In this document: positions 46,768 through 55,492 of the stretch, piece by piece
How positions within the stretch are numbered: the stretch's first letter is position 1
Layout of the letters: each line of letters begins with the position of its first letter
Assembly: GCF_019457475.1 (NCBI RefSeq)
Contig: NZ_CP080413.1
Location: 3,906,001-3,970,000, forward strand
Source of the DNA: Shewanella acanthi
GTDB lineage: Bacteria > Pseudomonadota > Gammaproteobacteria > Enterobacterales > Shewanellaceae
DNA length: 64,000 bases
Direction: 5' to 3'
Program-made: the position numbers and the translations under genes
Notes under the pieces: model-generated
The model's input: only the letters and a program-made list of their open reading frames with translations
Databases searched by the model: none
What the model was told of the DNA's origin: nothing

Positions 46768-48564
46768 ATGAACCAAGCCACCGCTCAGCAAGCCAATGTG
46801 AAACCTCAATCCGATGAAGCCTTGCCCGTCGCTCGGGGGCTGCAACTGCTCGTCGGCCAATGCACCGAAGCGGGGCTAAAACCCCGCAATGAGGATGCCA
46901 TTGGAGTGCGCTTACCGCAGGATGAACTGCTACAAAGCAAAGGGGTGGCCGCGGTGATTTGCGATGGCGTGAGTGCCGCCGAAGAAGGACAACAGGCGGC
47001 GCGGGTGGCGGTGAGCAGTTTTCTCTGTGACTACTACTCTACGCCCCAAAGCTGGTCGGTCGAAACCGCCAGCCTTAAGGTGCTATCGGCGATAAATCAA
47101 TGGTTGTTGGGGCTGGGTCGCGATTACCGCGATGCCAGCCGCGGCTTTGTCTGTACCTTTAGTGCGGTGATTTTTAAATCCTGCAGTCTGCATTTACTGC
47201 ATGTGGGTGATGCACGCGTTTACCTGTGGCGCAAAGGTGAGTTATCGCGGCTTACCCGCGACCATGCCTGCGGCAAGGGCGGTACGGGCAAAGGCGTATT
47301 CCTCACCCGCGCGCTGGGGCTGGAACCTAAACTCGACATCGATTACAGCAGTCTGTCACTCGAAGTCGGTGACGGCGTGCTGCTGATGACAGATGGGATT
47401 TATGCCAATGTGCCCGATACGGTAATTGCAGAACATCTGCGTAATCACCCCGTTCACGACGATGATGATAGCGATAACCTATGCCGCGCACTGGTGCTGC
47501 TGGCGCTCGCAGCGGGCAGTGACGATAACCTTAGCTGCCAGTATTTGCAGGTAAAAAGCCTGCCTTCGATGGATAAGGCCGATCTCTATCTAAGTCTTGC
47601 CAGTAAACCCTTTCCCCCACCGCTCGCCGTTGGTCAGCAGCTCGATGGCTATAGGGTTAAACAAATCCTCCACGAAAGTGAACGCAGCCAGGTGTATTTA
47701 GTGCAGGATGTCGAGGGCAAACTGGCGTGCATGAAAACCCCCTCGGTCAACTACCTAGACGATGCTGCCTACATCGAACGCTTTATGCAGGAAAGCTGGA
47801 TTGGCAAACGGATTCGCCACCCCAATGTGGTCGCGCTGATTGATAAACCCGAGCCTAAATCGGCGCTCTATTACTTAACCGAATACCTCAGTGGCAAACC
47901 GCTGGATGAATGGCTAGGGGGTAAACCCTGCGATATCGACACCGTCTTATTGTTGGTATCGCAAATGGAGGCGGGACTTCGCGCTATGCACCGCCGCGAA
48001 ATGATCCACCGCGACCTTAAGCCCGGCAATATTATGGTGACGGCGGATAAACATATTAAGCTGCTCGACTTTGGCTCCTGCTACGTTAAAGGCTTGGCCG
48101 AAATTGCCTCACCACTGGAACGGGATCATATCCTAGGTACCGCCGATTATTCGGCGCCCGAACTGCTGCTCGGCAAAACCGGAAATGTGCAGAGTGACCT
48201 ATTTTCCCTCGCCGTCATAACCTTTGAAATGCTGACGGGCAAATTGCCCTTCTATGGCAAACTCGGCAACTGTCGCAATGCTAAGGACTTTGCCTCTCTT
48301 AAATATCAATCCGCCATCGAGCTCGCGCCGCAGCTCTCCTCCTGGGTCGACAATGCCCTGCGCCGCGCGCTGAGCATAGACCCACAGGCGCGGCAAACCG
48401 ATACCCATGAGTTCTTCCATGAACTCTCCACCCCTGCGCGCAGTGCCAGCACGGGGCAATTTGTTCCCTTTATTCAGCGTGAACCGCTGCGTTTTTTTAA
48501 ACTGCTCTGCGGGCTGCAAAGCCTTGTGATCTTAGCGTTATTGCTGCTGTGGCTAGGGAGTTAA
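46768..48564 (+). CDS. Fused PP2C phosphatase and Ser/Thr protein kinase, membrane-anchored
   Basis: 598 aa. N-terminal PP2C domain (~25-265) with metal-binding motifs PRNEDAIG, ICDGVS, VGDARVY, LMTDGIY and SDDNLSCQ. C-terminal Hanks-type kinase (~290-545) with Lys in ACMKTP, catalytic IHRDLKPGNIM, LLDFGSC (DFG) and GTADYSAPE; then one membrane helix (~573-595). The ATP loop is degenerate (no GxGxxG), yet the catalytic residues are intact. A Ser/Thr kinase gene in the nitrite reductase cluster is known in Pseudomonas (PA1782 beside nirBD, from memory). Its substrate is unknown: NasA, the transporter or a regulator are candidates. Starts 48 bp after the transporter gene. Confidence 0.9.
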   Translation: MNQATAQQANVKPQSDEALPVARGLQLLVGQCTEAGLKPRNEDAIGVRLPQDELLQSKGVAAVICDGVSAAEEGQQAARVAVSSFLCDYYSTPQSWSVETASLKVLSAINQWLLGLGRDYRDASRGFVCTFSAVIFKSCSLHLLHVGDARVYLWRKGELSRLTRDHACGKGGTGKGVFLTRALGLEPKLDIDYSSLSLEVGDGVLLMTDGIYANVPDTVIAEHLRNHPVHDDDDSDNLCRALVLLALAAGSDDNLSCQYLQVKSLPSMDKADLYLSLASKPFPPPLAVGQQLDGYRVKQILHESERSQVYLVQDVEGKLACMKTPSVNYLDDAAYIERFMQESWIGKRIRHPNVVALIDKPEPKSALYYLTEYLSGKPLDEWLGGKPCDIDTVLLLVSQMEAGLRAMHRREMIHRDLKPGNIMVTADKHIKLLDFGSCYVKGLAEIASPLERDHILGTADYSAPELLLGKTGNVQSDLFSLAVITFEMLTGKLPFYGKLGNCRNAKDFASLKYQSAIELAPQLSSWVDNALRRALSIDPQARQTDTHEFFHELSTPARSASTGQFVPFIQREPLRFFKLLCGLQSLVILALLLLWLGS

Positions 48565-48873
48565 GTGGCCGCTTTACTAAGCCGAAATACAATAGAGCAT
48601 CAAAGAAGGGAACCTTGTATCAAAGGGATGAACAGGCAAGCGCCGATACCAGTAGCTGCATAGCCGCCGTTATCAGTCCGTCGCCACCAAGGCTATGGTC
48701 GCAGCAGGCATGTTGCACCATGCTCACTAATGCTAATATTCGTAATATTAAGCATCGCCCTAGACGTTAAACAATAAATCTTTTTCTAAAACAAAAGCGC
48801 TAACCGAGGTTAGCGCTTTTTCTAGCATCACGTAATGACTACTTACTCAGCAACAGAGAATTAAGTAACTCAC
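48565..48873. other. Intergenic region at the junction to the AT-rich island
   Basis: About 310 bp between convergent kinase and dsbI genes. Only the terminator at 48793-48820 and an AATATT-CGT-AATATT palindrome near 48736 are seen; open frames here look like chance. Confidence 0.5.
48793..48820. terminator. Bidirectional intrinsic terminator
   Basis: 12-bp stem AAAAGCGCTAAC / GTTAGCGCTTTT with a CGAG loop and T-runs on both strands, serving the kinase gene (+) and the sulfotransferase operon (-). Confidence 0.9.
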
Positions 48874-49506
48874 TTAAATTCGACTGTTCGAGGGCTTTTT
48901 ACCCAGTAACACTGAAACCCAACCAACAATGGCAGCCGTCAGACCAATAGCAAATACGGCGTAAGCCATAATGCAGTAGTGCGCCATATTCATACCAAAT
49001 AGTGACCAGTCATCCTCTCCACATCCACCAGTTGGTGCGAATTCGAAGGGCAACCACTGATCTAATGGCAGTCCTAGTGGGAAGCGGGGTTCTGTAGAAC
49101 AGGCTGAGCCCGCAGCCGAACCGGCTTCTGCAAAGAAGTCCATTGACTCATCAACCACTAAGTGTGCCGCCTCGTGGATATGCATCAGCTTGATTGACCA
49201 ATCCATACCTTGAGCGACCGCATACACGGCTAGCACAACACCAATCGCTTTGAGAATATGGTTTTTAGGGTTGATTAAGATAATCGCGCCAGCAATTACA
49301 ATACAACATTGGCTGAATCTGATATAAACGCATAATTCACAGGGGGCCATGCCGAGGAATATCTGGAAATACCCCATTGCCGAACCGAGCAAGAATACTG
49401 CGGCGAAGAGCATCACAGCCCACAGCACTCGACCTTCCTGCCAACGAGCTAACGTTGGCACTGGAGCTTGGGTGAAATCCTTAATGAGTGAATTAAATAT
49501 CGTCAT
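48874..49506 (-). CDS. dsbI: DsbB-family quinone-linked thiol oxidase (DsbI)
   Basis: 210 aa, four membrane helices. First Cys pair CELC (56, 59) and second pair Cys136/Cys162 in the periplasmic loop, the two sets needed to pass electrons from a DsbA-like partner to quinone. GGGGGA lies just before the ATG. It is ten bases downstream of dsbL, with which it forms a dedicated redox pair in the AssT system of pathogenic E. coli and Salmonella. AT content resembles the neighbours. End of the operon. Confidence 0.92.
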   Translation of the reverse strand: MTIFNSLIKDFTQAPVPTLARWQEGRVLWAVMLFAAVFLLGSAMGYFQIFLGMAPCELCVYIRFSQCCIVIAGAIILINPKNHILKAIGVVLAVYAVAQGMDWSIKLMHIHEAAHLVVDESMDFFAEAGSAAGSACSTEPRFPLGLPLDQWLPFEFAPTGGCGEDDWSLFGMNMAHYCIMAYAVFAIGLTAAIVGWVSVLLGKKPSNSRI

Positions 49507-49516
49507 TAATTCCCCC

Positions 49517-50128
49517 TTATTTCGCCGCTAACTCAGCAACTAATTCATCAAGCATTGGCATACTGCGAATAGATTTTGTATTGATGAGATACTTACCATT
49601 CACCACAATTGCAGGAATACCTTGGATCTTAGCGACAGCTAAACCTTGATCCCATTTTTCAATTGTCTTTTTAATCTCATCGCTATTTTTTGCTGCTTCA
49701 AAACCTGCTTTGTCTAAACCTGCAGCTTTTAAACCAAAATCAATCGCTTCTTCACCTGATGCAAAATGAATTTTGTCATCATGGTAGTGCTTATAAAAAG
49801 CCATTTTGGCTGCTTGATATGCCTCTTCTGATTGGGTTTTTGCATAGGCCAACACTAGAGCTTTCTCTTTACCCAACGGTGGTTTAGTGGTGATATGGTA
49901 GGCATCAAAAGTGACACCTTCTGGCAAGTTTTTCACCATGCCAGGAGTCACTGACTTATCGTACTTGTAGCAAAATGGACAGTTAACAGAGAATACCTTC
50001 ACGACTTGATTTGGGGCGTTAAAACTCGCATCACCCAATAATTGATAATGCTCTCCCTCTTTAAATTGAGCCGCAGAAACAGAACAAGAGATTAAGAGTG
50101 CGCCTAAGGCTAATAAACTTTTTTTCAT
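49517..50128 (-). CDS. dsbL: DsbA-like thiol-disulfide oxidoreductase (DsbL)
   Basis: 203 aa. Signal peptide ~1-20; thioredoxin fold with active site CPFC (Cys50, Cys53) and cis-Pro in QGIPAIVV. The PF dipeptide is the same as in characterised DsbL and differs from the PH of general DsbA. It oxidises periplasmic substrates, above all AssT, and is reoxidised by DsbI. GGAG precedes the ATG. Lies between assT and dsbI, 48 bp after assT. Confidence 0.93.
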   Translation of the reverse strand: MKKSLLALGALLISCSVSAAQFKEGEHYQLLGDASFNAPNQVVKVFSVNCPFCYKYDKSVTPGMVKNLPEGVTFDAYHITTKPPLGKEKALVLAYAKTQSEEAYQAAKMAFYKHYHDDKIHFASGEEAIDFGLKAAGLDKAGFEAAKNSDEIKKTIEKWDQGLAVAKIQGIPAIVVNGKYLINTKSIRSMPMLDELVAELAAK

Positions 50129-50176
50129 AATATGTACTCCTTTGGCGGTGACAAATAAGCCACCGCCTTAAACAAA

Positions 50177-51937
50177 TTAACGATTGAACATTTTGGCTGG
50201 GTGAACAACAGTTGAACGGTAACCTGGCTCATGCTTGGTCAGGGTTTTAACCTTAATTTCAACCTTGATATCATTGGTCTTAGGATCCACTTCAGTAATC
50301 CAGTGCTCTGGCGCCTTATCACTTTCTAATAAGCCAGCTGAAGCAGAAGCAATAAACATCGTCTTATGATCTGGTTGCCATTCAACAATTGAAGTGATTG
50401 GGCTATACCATTCGTAGCCGCGCTCTTTGCCATATTCCCAAGTTTGTTGAACAGTCATCTTTTTCATATCGACTTTGTATTCGACACCACGTGAATACTT
50501 CATTGATGGCATAGCGGGTTGCTCGAGGCCACGGCCATCACCATTGTCAAATACGGTAACGGTACCGCGATCGACTACAGGCCAAGCTGTATGTTGCGTC
50601 CAAGACCAATCAAAGTCGCCTTCACAACCTTTGCCGTCGCATTTAAGAGCCTTACCTTTTGCATTAACAGGTGTGAGAACTTTACTTGCTAGCTTTTCAT
50701 TCCAGCCTTCGGGTGTGCCTAGAATCCATTTAACTTGATCGTCTCGACCAATTTTAATTACCGCCGATTGATGACGAGAACTAATAATGATTGAGTCATC
50801 TTCAGGGTCATAACCAATAGAGTTGACATGCAACCAGTTACGACCTGTTCCGACACCCGCAACATCGCCATATGGCTCATTCGCCAATTGCTCAGATGTC
50901 ATCGTTTGGCCATTTTTAGACATGTCAACGTTTAGACATACAGCACCCATATCTAACGATTTCAGGACAGTGTCACGCATTGGATCTAAGATTTTGTTAA
51001 AGTCCCAGACTTTGACTACATCGCCGTTATGATCAACTTCAATCACATGGTCACGCACCGTATCCACCTTCAGTCCATCCGGTGTTACGTAATCGCGTTT
51101 ACCGACTCGTAATAAAAGATGGCCATTTGGCATTTCTGTCACTTCATGCGAAAAACCGTTGTAACCACGGGGCAACTCACGTTTAAAAATTGGTTTGCCA
51201 ATGAAATCAAATTTTGCGTAGTAGGGCGTTAAGAAACCTTCATGCATTTCAAACATGAGACCTTGGCCAAAAATTAATTTACCATCGCGGGTTTGTTTGA
51301 ATCCCATTGAACCACCTGGGCGGTCATAAATGACTTCACTATTCATATGCCAACGAACATCACCGTTGGTATCAATAATGTTTTGAGTTGGGATCCAATC
51401 CCAGTGGTCACGGATATTAGGAGGGATAACTTGACCATCGACCAAATAAAAACGATCTTCAAAACCTTTAGCGACCTTTAATGGCTCATATTCATATTGA
51501 GAACGATCTGCACCATCAATATGTAAGTGTGGTAACGCACTGGTGCGAATTTTGTATTCTTCTACAACTTTTTTACCCGCTAGATTGTAGCTAACTTCAA
51601 TACGGTTTAGATAATCAGGGTACATGCCAAACACTGGAATACCATTATGGGTATTTAATTGTGTTTGACCTACATCATACTTAATATCAATCCCTTTATT
51701 ACCTTTACCTTTAACAGTAACTTTAACGTCACTTATTGTTTGGCCACCAAGATCGATCACAGCAACTAATGGGCTAAATTTATATGGATCTACAAAAGTA
51801 AAACCTAATTGCCCTTGTTTTACTGCAGTTGAACTTGTACCCGGTAGATCCCCACCGGCAAAAACATGTGTAGATACACCGGTTAACGTAAGACTAGATG
51901 CAGCAAGCATCACATAACATAATTTTTTCATTTTCAT
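50177..51937 (-). CDS. assT: Periplasmic arylsulfate sulfotransferase
   Basis: 586 aa from the ATG at 51937; an ATG four codons earlier is possible. Signal peptide ~1-28, small beta-sandwich, then a six-bladed beta-propeller. Spacing matches E. coli AssT: His370 (WLHVNSI), Arg388 (SSRHQ, equals Arg374) and catalytic His449 (WTQHTAW, equals His436). Two cysteines, CDGKGC at ~433 and 438, form a small loop next to the active site, the disulfide that DsbL installs. It moves sulfate between phenolic compounds without PAPS, via a sulfohistidine. The natural donor and acceptor are unknown. Confidence 0.94.
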   Translation of the reverse strand: MKMKKLCYVMLAASSLTLTGVSTHVFAGGDLPGTSSTAVKQGQLGFTFVDPYKFSPLVAVIDLGGQTISDVKVTVKGKGNKGIDIKYDVGQTQLNTHNGIPVFGMYPDYLNRIEVSYNLAGKKVVEEYKIRTSALPHLHIDGADRSQYEYEPLKVAKGFEDRFYLVDGQVIPPNIRDHWDWIPTQNIIDTNGDVRWHMNSEVIYDRPGGSMGFKQTRDGKLIFGQGLMFEMHEGFLTPYYAKFDFIGKPIFKRELPRGYNGFSHEVTEMPNGHLLLRVGKRDYVTPDGLKVDTVRDHVIEVDHNGDVVKVWDFNKILDPMRDTVLKSLDMGAVCLNVDMSKNGQTMTSEQLANEPYGDVAGVGTGRNWLHVNSIGYDPEDDSIIISSRHQSAVIKIGRDDQVKWILGTPEGWNEKLASKVLTPVNAKGKALKCDGKGCEGDFDWSWTQHTAWPVVDRGTVTVFDNGDGRGLEQPAMPSMKYSRGVEYKVDMKKMTVQQTWEYGKERGYEWYSPITSIVEWQPDHKTMFIASASAGLLESDKAPEHWITEVDPKTNDIKVEIKVKTLTKHEPGYRSTVVHPAKMFNR

Positions 51938-51952
51938 GCCAGTCACCATTAA

Positions 51953-52693
51953 TTAAAGTTTGTATTGAAATGAATAGAAAATTGCATCGTGGTAACCTTG
52001 TTTCCCAAGGTTGTTTTCTGAGTATCTGTAACTTAAGTTAATACTTGTACTTTCACTTAATGCCCAATTGATATTAAATTGACCATTAAAACCAAAGTCT
52101 TTTTCATCACCACTTAAAATTAAATAATCATCATTTCGTGCAAAATAATGCTCTTGCCACCAAGTTAATGTTAAGTTTTGATCAAAAACACTTACATCCC
52201 TGCTTGCCATTAAATAAACGTATCCACCATTAAATCCACCATCAAAATCTTTATCAAAAATTTGATATGTGGCATCAACAATATGGCCTGCTAAAGCAAC
52301 TTGAAAATAAGTATTAGCAATATTTTTATCCCAACTAATACCTAGAAGAGTATTTGTTTCCCCCCATTTTGGTTTACTTTTATCAAAAACTTGCCCATAT
52401 AAATTCCAATCACTATCACCAATATTAATCTGTCCAACAAGATTAATTTCGGTTCCGTACATAGAACTATTATCAGGATCTTCAAGTGTTACGTGACCAT
52501 ATAAGTCACCATACTCATTTGCTGTAAACCCTTTCAATTTTAAAAATGGATTATTATCTTTTGCCTCACCAAAATAATCTGAGGCTTTCGATTGCCAATC
52601 CATTACACCCGCTTCAACCGCTAACATTGCTGATTGCGCAGGAACAGATATAAAGACAGGGAAAAGCAAAGAACAAAATAAAATCTTTTTCAT
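51953..52693 (-). CDS. Tsx-like outer-membrane channel protein
   Basis: 246 aa from the ATG with AGGGAG upstream (an earlier in-frame start lies within the candidate operator). Signal peptide ~1-22, then alternating amphipathic strands rich in Tyr/Trp/Asn/Asp (LGISWDKNIANTYFQVAL, LTLTWWQEHYF), ending in a typical outer-membrane signature of alternating aromatic residues (DAIFYSFQYKL). The pattern and the size fit a 12-strand Tsx/OmpK-type barrel. First gene of the operon; assT follows with 15 bp between them, so the channel probably admits the aryl sulfate substrate. Very AT-rich. Confidence 0.8.
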   Translation of the reverse strand: MKKILFCSLLFPVFISVPAQSAMLAVEAGVMDWQSKASDYFGEAKDNNPFLKLKGFTANEYGDLYGHVTLEDPDNSSMYGTEINLVGQINIGDSDWNLYGQVFDKSKPKWGETNTLLGISWDKNIANTYFQVALAGHIVDATYQIFDKDFDGGFNGGYVYLMASRDVSVFDQNLTLTWWQEHYFARNDDYLILSGDEKDFGFNGQFNINWALSESTSINLSYRYSENNLGKQGYHDAIFYSFQYKL

Positions 52694-52711
52694 ATTTAAC
52701 TCCCTCTTCAA

Positions 52712-52729
52712 CATGAACAATTATTCATG
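52712..52729. promoter_or_regulatory. Palindrome, candidate TetR-type operator
   Basis: CATGAACAATTATTCATG, an 18-base dyad with one mismatched pair, 18 bp upstream of the channel gene start. Size and position fit a TetR-family operator covering the promoter or ribosome binding region. Confidence 0.5.
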
Positions 52730-52832
52730 ACAGGGAGATGACTTTATTGATGAGGGTCACACAAACATTTACCCTAAATATTTTTATTGAACAGTTAGCA
52801 CTCGGCATCCTTAAAATAAAATTTTATTTTAC

Positions 52833-52848
52833 TGTGCGTATGCTCACA
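52833..52848. promoter_or_regulatory. Candidate CRP site
   Basis: TGTGCGTATGCTCACA, one mismatch from TGTGA-N6-TCACA, embedded in a larger dyad ACTGTG...CACAGT. It lies in the 222-bp gap between the divergent channel-assT operon and the tetR gene. Confidence 0.6.
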
Positions 52849-52915
52849 GTTTATAGCTCATCAAGAGAAATGAAGGACAGAAAAGTATATGGTGTAATAT
52901 TTAAATAAAGGCTGT

Positions 52916-53632
52916 ATGGGTATGGACAAAGTAGAACATAACGATATTAGAGAAGCTATTTTGAACAAAGCTGAATCCATAATAGCGGAAAATGGGGTCA
53001 CCTCTTTAAAAATATCAGATTTCACAATAGGATTGGGAATATCAACAACTCTTTTTTATAGTATTTTCAAAACGAAAGAGGATATTTTAGTTGCCCTGAC
53101 GACGAGAGCATTTGATCAAGCTCTCACATTGAAATGGTGGAAAAACTTAACGAGCCACAGTGGGCTTGAAAAATTTATTGCCTATATTCTTGAGGAATTC
53201 AAATTTACTGAGACGAATTCACTTTATAGTGCAATATCAACCATATCCTGCAATAAGCTAGTGTTTCAAAATGCAAGTTCTATATACCTGAAAAAACTTA
53301 ATCATTTAGCAAGAGAATACTGGGAAACCCCGATTCAACTTCTAATGCAAGCAAGGGAACAGCAAGAAATCCAAGCAACAGATGAACAAATTCACCAACT
53401 TTGCCATCTCATATGTACATACTTAAGGGGCAGAGAAATGATTGATAATACTTATACTGGAAAAGAGTATTTCGAAGAGTTACGTTTTGATAATGCTCGA
53501 TTTATAACGCAATTACTAAAAGATCTGTGTCCAGGGCGCCATCTAAACTCCAACACTTTACGTAATGCCCAAGAGTTACGAAGAAAACTAGCCGCATACA
53601 GATCGCACAGCGAACAAATAAATACAAATTAG
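52916..53632 (+). CDS. TetR-family transcriptional regulator
   Basis: 238 aa. Helix-turn-helix in ~10-60 (ILNKAESIIAENGVTSLKISDFTIGLGISTTLFYSIFKTKEDILV), matching the TetR DNA-binding domain; the ligand-binding domain is not recognisable. The sequence is as AT-rich as the channel gene (about a third G+C in stretches I counted). It is divergent from the sulfotransferase operon and is its likely regulator, with an aromatic compound as possible effector. Ends two bases before the convergent rsmJ gene. Confidence 0.88.
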   Translation: MGMDKVEHNDIREAILNKAESIIAENGVTSLKISDFTIGLGISTTLFYSIFKTKEDILVALTTRAFDQALTLKWWKNLTSHSGLEKFIAYILEEFKFTETNSLYSAISTISCNKLVFQNASSIYLKKLNHLAREYWETPIQLLMQAREQQEIQATDEQIHQLCHLICTYLRGREMIDNTYTGKEYFEELRFDNARFITQLLKDLCPGRHLNSNTLRNAQELRRKLAAYRSHSEQINTN

Positions 53633-53633
53633 C

Positions 53634-54392
53634 CTATTTCATTGCCGATTTTACATAGACATCGAAGCGGTTTTTCTTGGTTTCGATAACCATGCTGGGC
53701 TTCACACCCGCGAGATCTTCGGCGTAATCGGGGCGTTTTACCACCACACGCTTACTGGCAAGTAGCATCGCTGGAGCGAGCAAGCCGTCGGCATCGAGAT
53801 CGGCGCCCACTAAGGTTTGAAATACACGCATCTCTTTTTTCACTAAAGCCGACTTATCGCGGTGGGGATACATAGGGTCTAAGTAAACTACATCGACGTC
53901 CTGCTCAAGCTTGGCTAAGGCCTCAAGGCTTGAGCCGTGGAATAGCTTCATCCGCTCGCGCATCCAATCGCCAATTTCAGCGTCCTGATAGGCGCGCCGC
54001 AGGCCATCTTCAAGTAGTGCCGCCACCACAGGGTGCCGCTCCACCATAGTGACAGTGCAGCCCAAACTTGCCAGCACAAAGGCATCGCGGCCAAGGCCCG
54101 CGGTGCCATCGACCACGCTCGGATTGACTCCCTGCTTTAACCCCACGGCCTTTGCAATATGCTGCCCACGACCACCACCAAACTTGCGTCTATGGGCCAC
54201 AGCGCCGGTAACAAAATCGACCAGAATGCCGTCGAGCTTGGGCTCATCGCGCTTATGCAGGGTCAACGTGTCTGATTCAAAACGTAATTCAAATGCGGCT
54301 TGGCTATCAAAGATTAATTGCCAGCGCTCGCAAATTTCCACGAGTGTTGGAGATTGTTGATTGAAAAAGACTGGAATAGACAAAGGGATCAC
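53634..54392 (-). CDS. rsmJ: 16S rRNA m2G1516 methyltransferase RsmJ
   Basis: 252 aa, SAM-dependent methyltransferase with [13 protein letters not shown] (SAM loop), MVERHP, and the catalytic region [19 protein letters not shown]. It methylates G1516 of 16S rRNA. Convergent with the tetR gene. Its start lies 166 bp from the divergent rlmJ start. Confidence 0.93.
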   Translation of the reverse strand: MIPLSIPVFFNQQSPTLVEICERWQLIFDSQAAFELRFESDTLTLHKRDEPKLDGILVDFVTGAVAHRRKFGGGRGQHIAKAVGLKQGVNPSVVDGTAGLGRDAFVLASLGCTVTMVERHPVVAALLEDGLRRAYQDAEIGDWMRERMKLFHGSSLEALAKLEQDVDVVYLDPMYPHRDKSALVKKEMRVFQTLVGADLDADGLLAPAMLLASKRVVVKRPDYAEDLAGVKPSMVIETKKNRFDVYVKSAMK

Positions 54393-54476
54393 TGCTTAAC
54401 AGGTGGAAATTACGCTCATTATGCCAAAAGCCACCTTGGCTGAATACCGTCTTAAACGAGGCACTGGCTGCAGCAA

Positions 54477-54505
54477 TTTACCCCAAGGGGGATTGCCCCT
54501 ATAAT
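54477..54505 (+). promoter_or_regulatory. Candidate sigma-70 promoter of rlmJ
   Basis: TTTACC (54477-54482) and a perfect TATAAT (54500-54505) with a 17-bp spacer, giving a start near 54512, 47 bases before the rlmJ ATG. The -35 box matches only four of six. Confidence 0.5.
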
Positions 54506-54558
54506 TGCCCCATCGAATGCGGGTATTTCACCCGCTCAAGCTCACCTTGGAAGACCCC

Positions 54559-55404
54559 ATGTTAAGTTACCGCCATGGTTACCACGCAGGCAATTATGCC
54601 GACGTGTTAAAACACGCTATTTTGCTGCAAACCCTGCAATTAATGCACAAGAAGGACAAGCCACTCGTCTATATCGACACCCACGCGGGTGCGGGTGGCT
54701 ACGCATTAACCGATGAATTTGCACAAAAAACCGGTGAGTACTTAGAGGGTGTCGCTAAGCTGTGGGACAAAACCGACCTGCCTAAATCCCTGCAGGATTA
54801 TGTGGATGCGGTGCGCCACTTCAATGAAGACAATCCAGAAGAATTGCACTTCTACCCAGGCTCCCCCGCCATTATCGATATGGAATTAGGACTAAAGGAT
54901 CGTATGCTGCTGCACGAACTGCACGGTACAGATCATCTGCTGCTGGACGAATATTTCGAGCAGGACAAACAGGTCAAAGTCATCAAGGGTGATGGCTTAA
55001 AGGGACTGATTGCCGCCGTGCCGCCATTAGAGCGCCGTGCACTGGTATTAATCGACCCAAGTTATGAGATTAAAACCGACTACCAAACCGTAGCTGAAAC
55101 CATTATCAAGGCCCATAAACGCTTCGCCACCGGTGTATATATGCTTTGGTATCCGGTTGTTAACCGCGCCCAGACAGAGGATATGCTGTTACGCCTAGCA
55201 AATAGCGGCATTAAGCGTCAGCTACGTATCGAGCAGGCAATTAAGCCAGACTCCAATGAATTTGGTATGACTGCAGCGGGATTATGGGTCATCAACCCGC
55301 CTTGGCAATTAGATGAAATCGCCACCGAGATGATGAATTACCTTGGTAAAACCCTAGGCGAAGCCGGCGGTAATGTCACGGTTAAATGGGAAGTGGGCGA
55401 ATAG
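54559..55404 (+). CDS. rlmJ: 23S rRNA m6A2030 methyltransferase RlmJ
   Basis: 281 aa from the ATG at 54559 (GGAAG upstream). The N-terminus YRHGYHAGNYADVLKH is the RlmJ signature; SAM loop YIDTHAGAGGY; and catalytic motif IDPSYEIK. It methylates A2030 in 23S rRNA. Terminator after the gene. Confidence 0.94.
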   Translation: MLSYRHGYHAGNYADVLKHAILLQTLQLMHKKDKPLVYIDTHAGAGGYALTDEFAQKTGEYLEGVAKLWDKTDLPKSLQDYVDAVRHFNEDNPEELHFYPGSPAIIDMELGLKDRMLLHELHGTDHLLLDEYFEQDKQVKVIKGDGLKGLIAAVPPLERRALVLIDPSYEIKTDYQTVAETIIKAHKRFATGVYMLWYPVVNRAQTEDMLLRLANSGIKRQLRIEQAIKPDSNEFGMTAAGLWVINPPWQLDEIATEMMNYLGKTLGEAGGNVTVKWEVGE

Positions 55405-55430
55405 GCTCTTCGGCTCAACCCAATCGATTG

Positions 55431-55463
55431 AAAAGCAGCAACCTATGGTTAGCTGCTTTTTTG
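55431..55463 (+). terminator. Intrinsic terminator after rlmJ
   Basis: Stem AAAAGCAGC-AACC with GGTT-A-GCTGCTTTT, one bulged base, loop TAT, then a T-run. Confidence 0.75.
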
Positions 55464-55492
55464 TTTTAGGGCTTTTGCACCTGCTCCAAGAG

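Noticed and set aside
48736..48751. AATATT-CGT-AATATT palindrome
   Set aside because: Simple AT palindrome without a T-run or partner site; no function can be supported.
48549..48770. 73-codon open frame after the kinase gene
   Set aside because: It overlaps the end of the kinase gene in another frame, has odd composition and no ribosome binding site.
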